From positions 196,001 to 260,000 of the forward strand of contig JAKZZE010000009.1 of NCBI GenBank assembly GCA_024220505.1: 64,000 bases of DNA. The letters run 5' to 3'. The first letter of the stretch is position 1. Each line of letters begins with the position of its first letter. Source of the DNA: Rhizopus arrhizus. Lineage: Eukaryota; Mucoromycota; Mucoromycetes; Mucorales; Rhizopodaceae. The notes beneath the pieces are model-generated. The model made no database searches, was not told the origin of the DNA, and saw only the letters and a program-made list of their open reading frames with translations. Below are positions 63,261-64,000 of this stretch, in pieces. The translations under genes were made by a program, and so were the position numbers.

Positions 63261-64000
63261 TCACGGTTGCCAAACGTGAACAATGCCGTCTGCACCCGCG
63301 ACGCCAGCAGCAATCGTCATACATTCTTCATTGACAAATAAACTTGTAACACAGTTAGTTGTTGGGTAAGCCTTCACAAGTTTCGTTTCTCCTTCTATAT
63401 TCCAAATTTTTACAGTTGAATCCCCTCCACCTGTTACTATCATACGACTATCAGACATCCAATGCAATCCACCAATACCAATACTTGAATCGGGCGCAAT
63501 TAAAGACTGATTTAATGTAGATTCTGAAAATAATACGTGAGTTTATGTATTGAATCAAAAGCAAATAACTTACGGTCATGAACTAATCTATGTAACGGTT
63601 TTGTGTGAAATCTTACATCAAATACCACAACTTCTCCTTTTTCTTTATCTGCACTACCTGATGCTACAAATGTTTCGCACGGACTATGAAAAAATTAAAA
63701 AGATAATCCTTTACACATTTTTTTTTATATAAAAAATACCTAATAGCAACTACGTTTACATCTTTATGTCCAGTATAAAACATTTTTGCAACATCATTCA
63801 ATCGCATATCATGAAGATGTAAGTGTTTGTCACCACTTAAATTATCATAGCGATTGTAATTACCAGAAGCAATATACTGACCTGATATCAAACAAAAAAG
63901 GTAGGTTTCATCTGCGTTTGGGCATTATAACGTGAGTAACTTACCTGAAGATGAAACAGTCATTGCCGAGACACCACCATGCATTGAATCAAAAAGCTTT
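63261..64000 (-). CDS. WD40-repeat protein (3' part, runs off window)
   Basis: The visible exons, right to left, are 64000-63945, 63881-63740, 63683-63574 and 63523-63261, about 190 residues ending HVWQP. They form the end of a beta propeller: FDSMHGGVSAMTVSSSG, NLSGDKHLHLHDMRL, GHKDVNVVAIS, then VTGGGDSTVKIWNIEGE and AGADGIVHVWQP. The start lies beyond the window. WD40 propellers are scaffolds, so the partner cannot be named. It is convergent with the large unknown gene, 205 bp apart. Confidence 0.8.

Overview
The window looks like nuclear DNA of an early-diverging filamentous fungus, most likely Mucoromycota (Mucorales-like). It is AT-rich, with dense genes split by 45-70 nt GT-AG introns, CT-rich core promoters and convergent gene pairs. 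The repertoire fits: division-2 chitin synthase, CE4 polysaccharide deacetylase, velvet factor, TALE homeobox, Pho85-type cyclin, a degraded Tc1-like transposon and a LINE. Products were assigned by reading motifs in hand-spliced translations, with no database search. Nearly all spliced models keep one frame from start to stop, which is strong internal support.

Layout. 1-4.6 kb: tail of an unidentified gene, a LENG1-like CIR_N protein, DML1/misato, and a PDCD7-like (U11/U12 59K) protein overlapping DML1 tail to tail. 4.6-6.7 kb: gene-free. 6.7-12.4 kb: prolyl-tRNA synthetase and a divergent chitin synthase, convergent. 12.4-15.5 kb: a decayed Tc1-like transposon with two nearly identical inverted arms of about 445 bp beside the chitin synthase start. 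15.7-21.9 kb: Pcl-type cyclin, FUS/TAF15-like RNA-binding protein, secreted CE4 deacetylase. 24.1-30.6 kb: a plant-type LRR surface protein built of 72-nt exons, and DNA topoisomerase II. 30.9-39.5 kb: a UBAC2/Dsc2-like ER protein with a CUE-like domain, a 20-exon DDB1/Rik1/Mms1-like protein, and a phospholipase-B-type SGNH enzyme. 40.6-45.4 kb: a LINE with intact ORF1 and broken ORF2. 46-50 kb: polyubiquitin, a small hypothetical secreted protein, and an Msb1/Mug8-like protein. 50.5-58 kb: TALE homeobox, velvet factor and PEX5. 60.2-64 kb: a large disordered protein and the 3' part of a WD40 gene.

The genes do not form one pathway. Themes are cell wall and surface (chitin synthase, deacetylase, LRR, Msb1-like), RNA processing (LENG1, PDCD7, FUS-like), ubiquitin and proteostasis (polyubiquitin, UBAC2-like, DDB1-like, PEX5) and developmental transcription (homeobox and velvet side by side). 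The best leads are a chitin-synthase-like protein that has lost several signature motifs, possible structured RNAs at 17586-17698 and 58269-58390, the modular LRR gene, a minor-spliceosome-type protein, and a phospholipase whose oxyanion-hole Asn appears to be missing.
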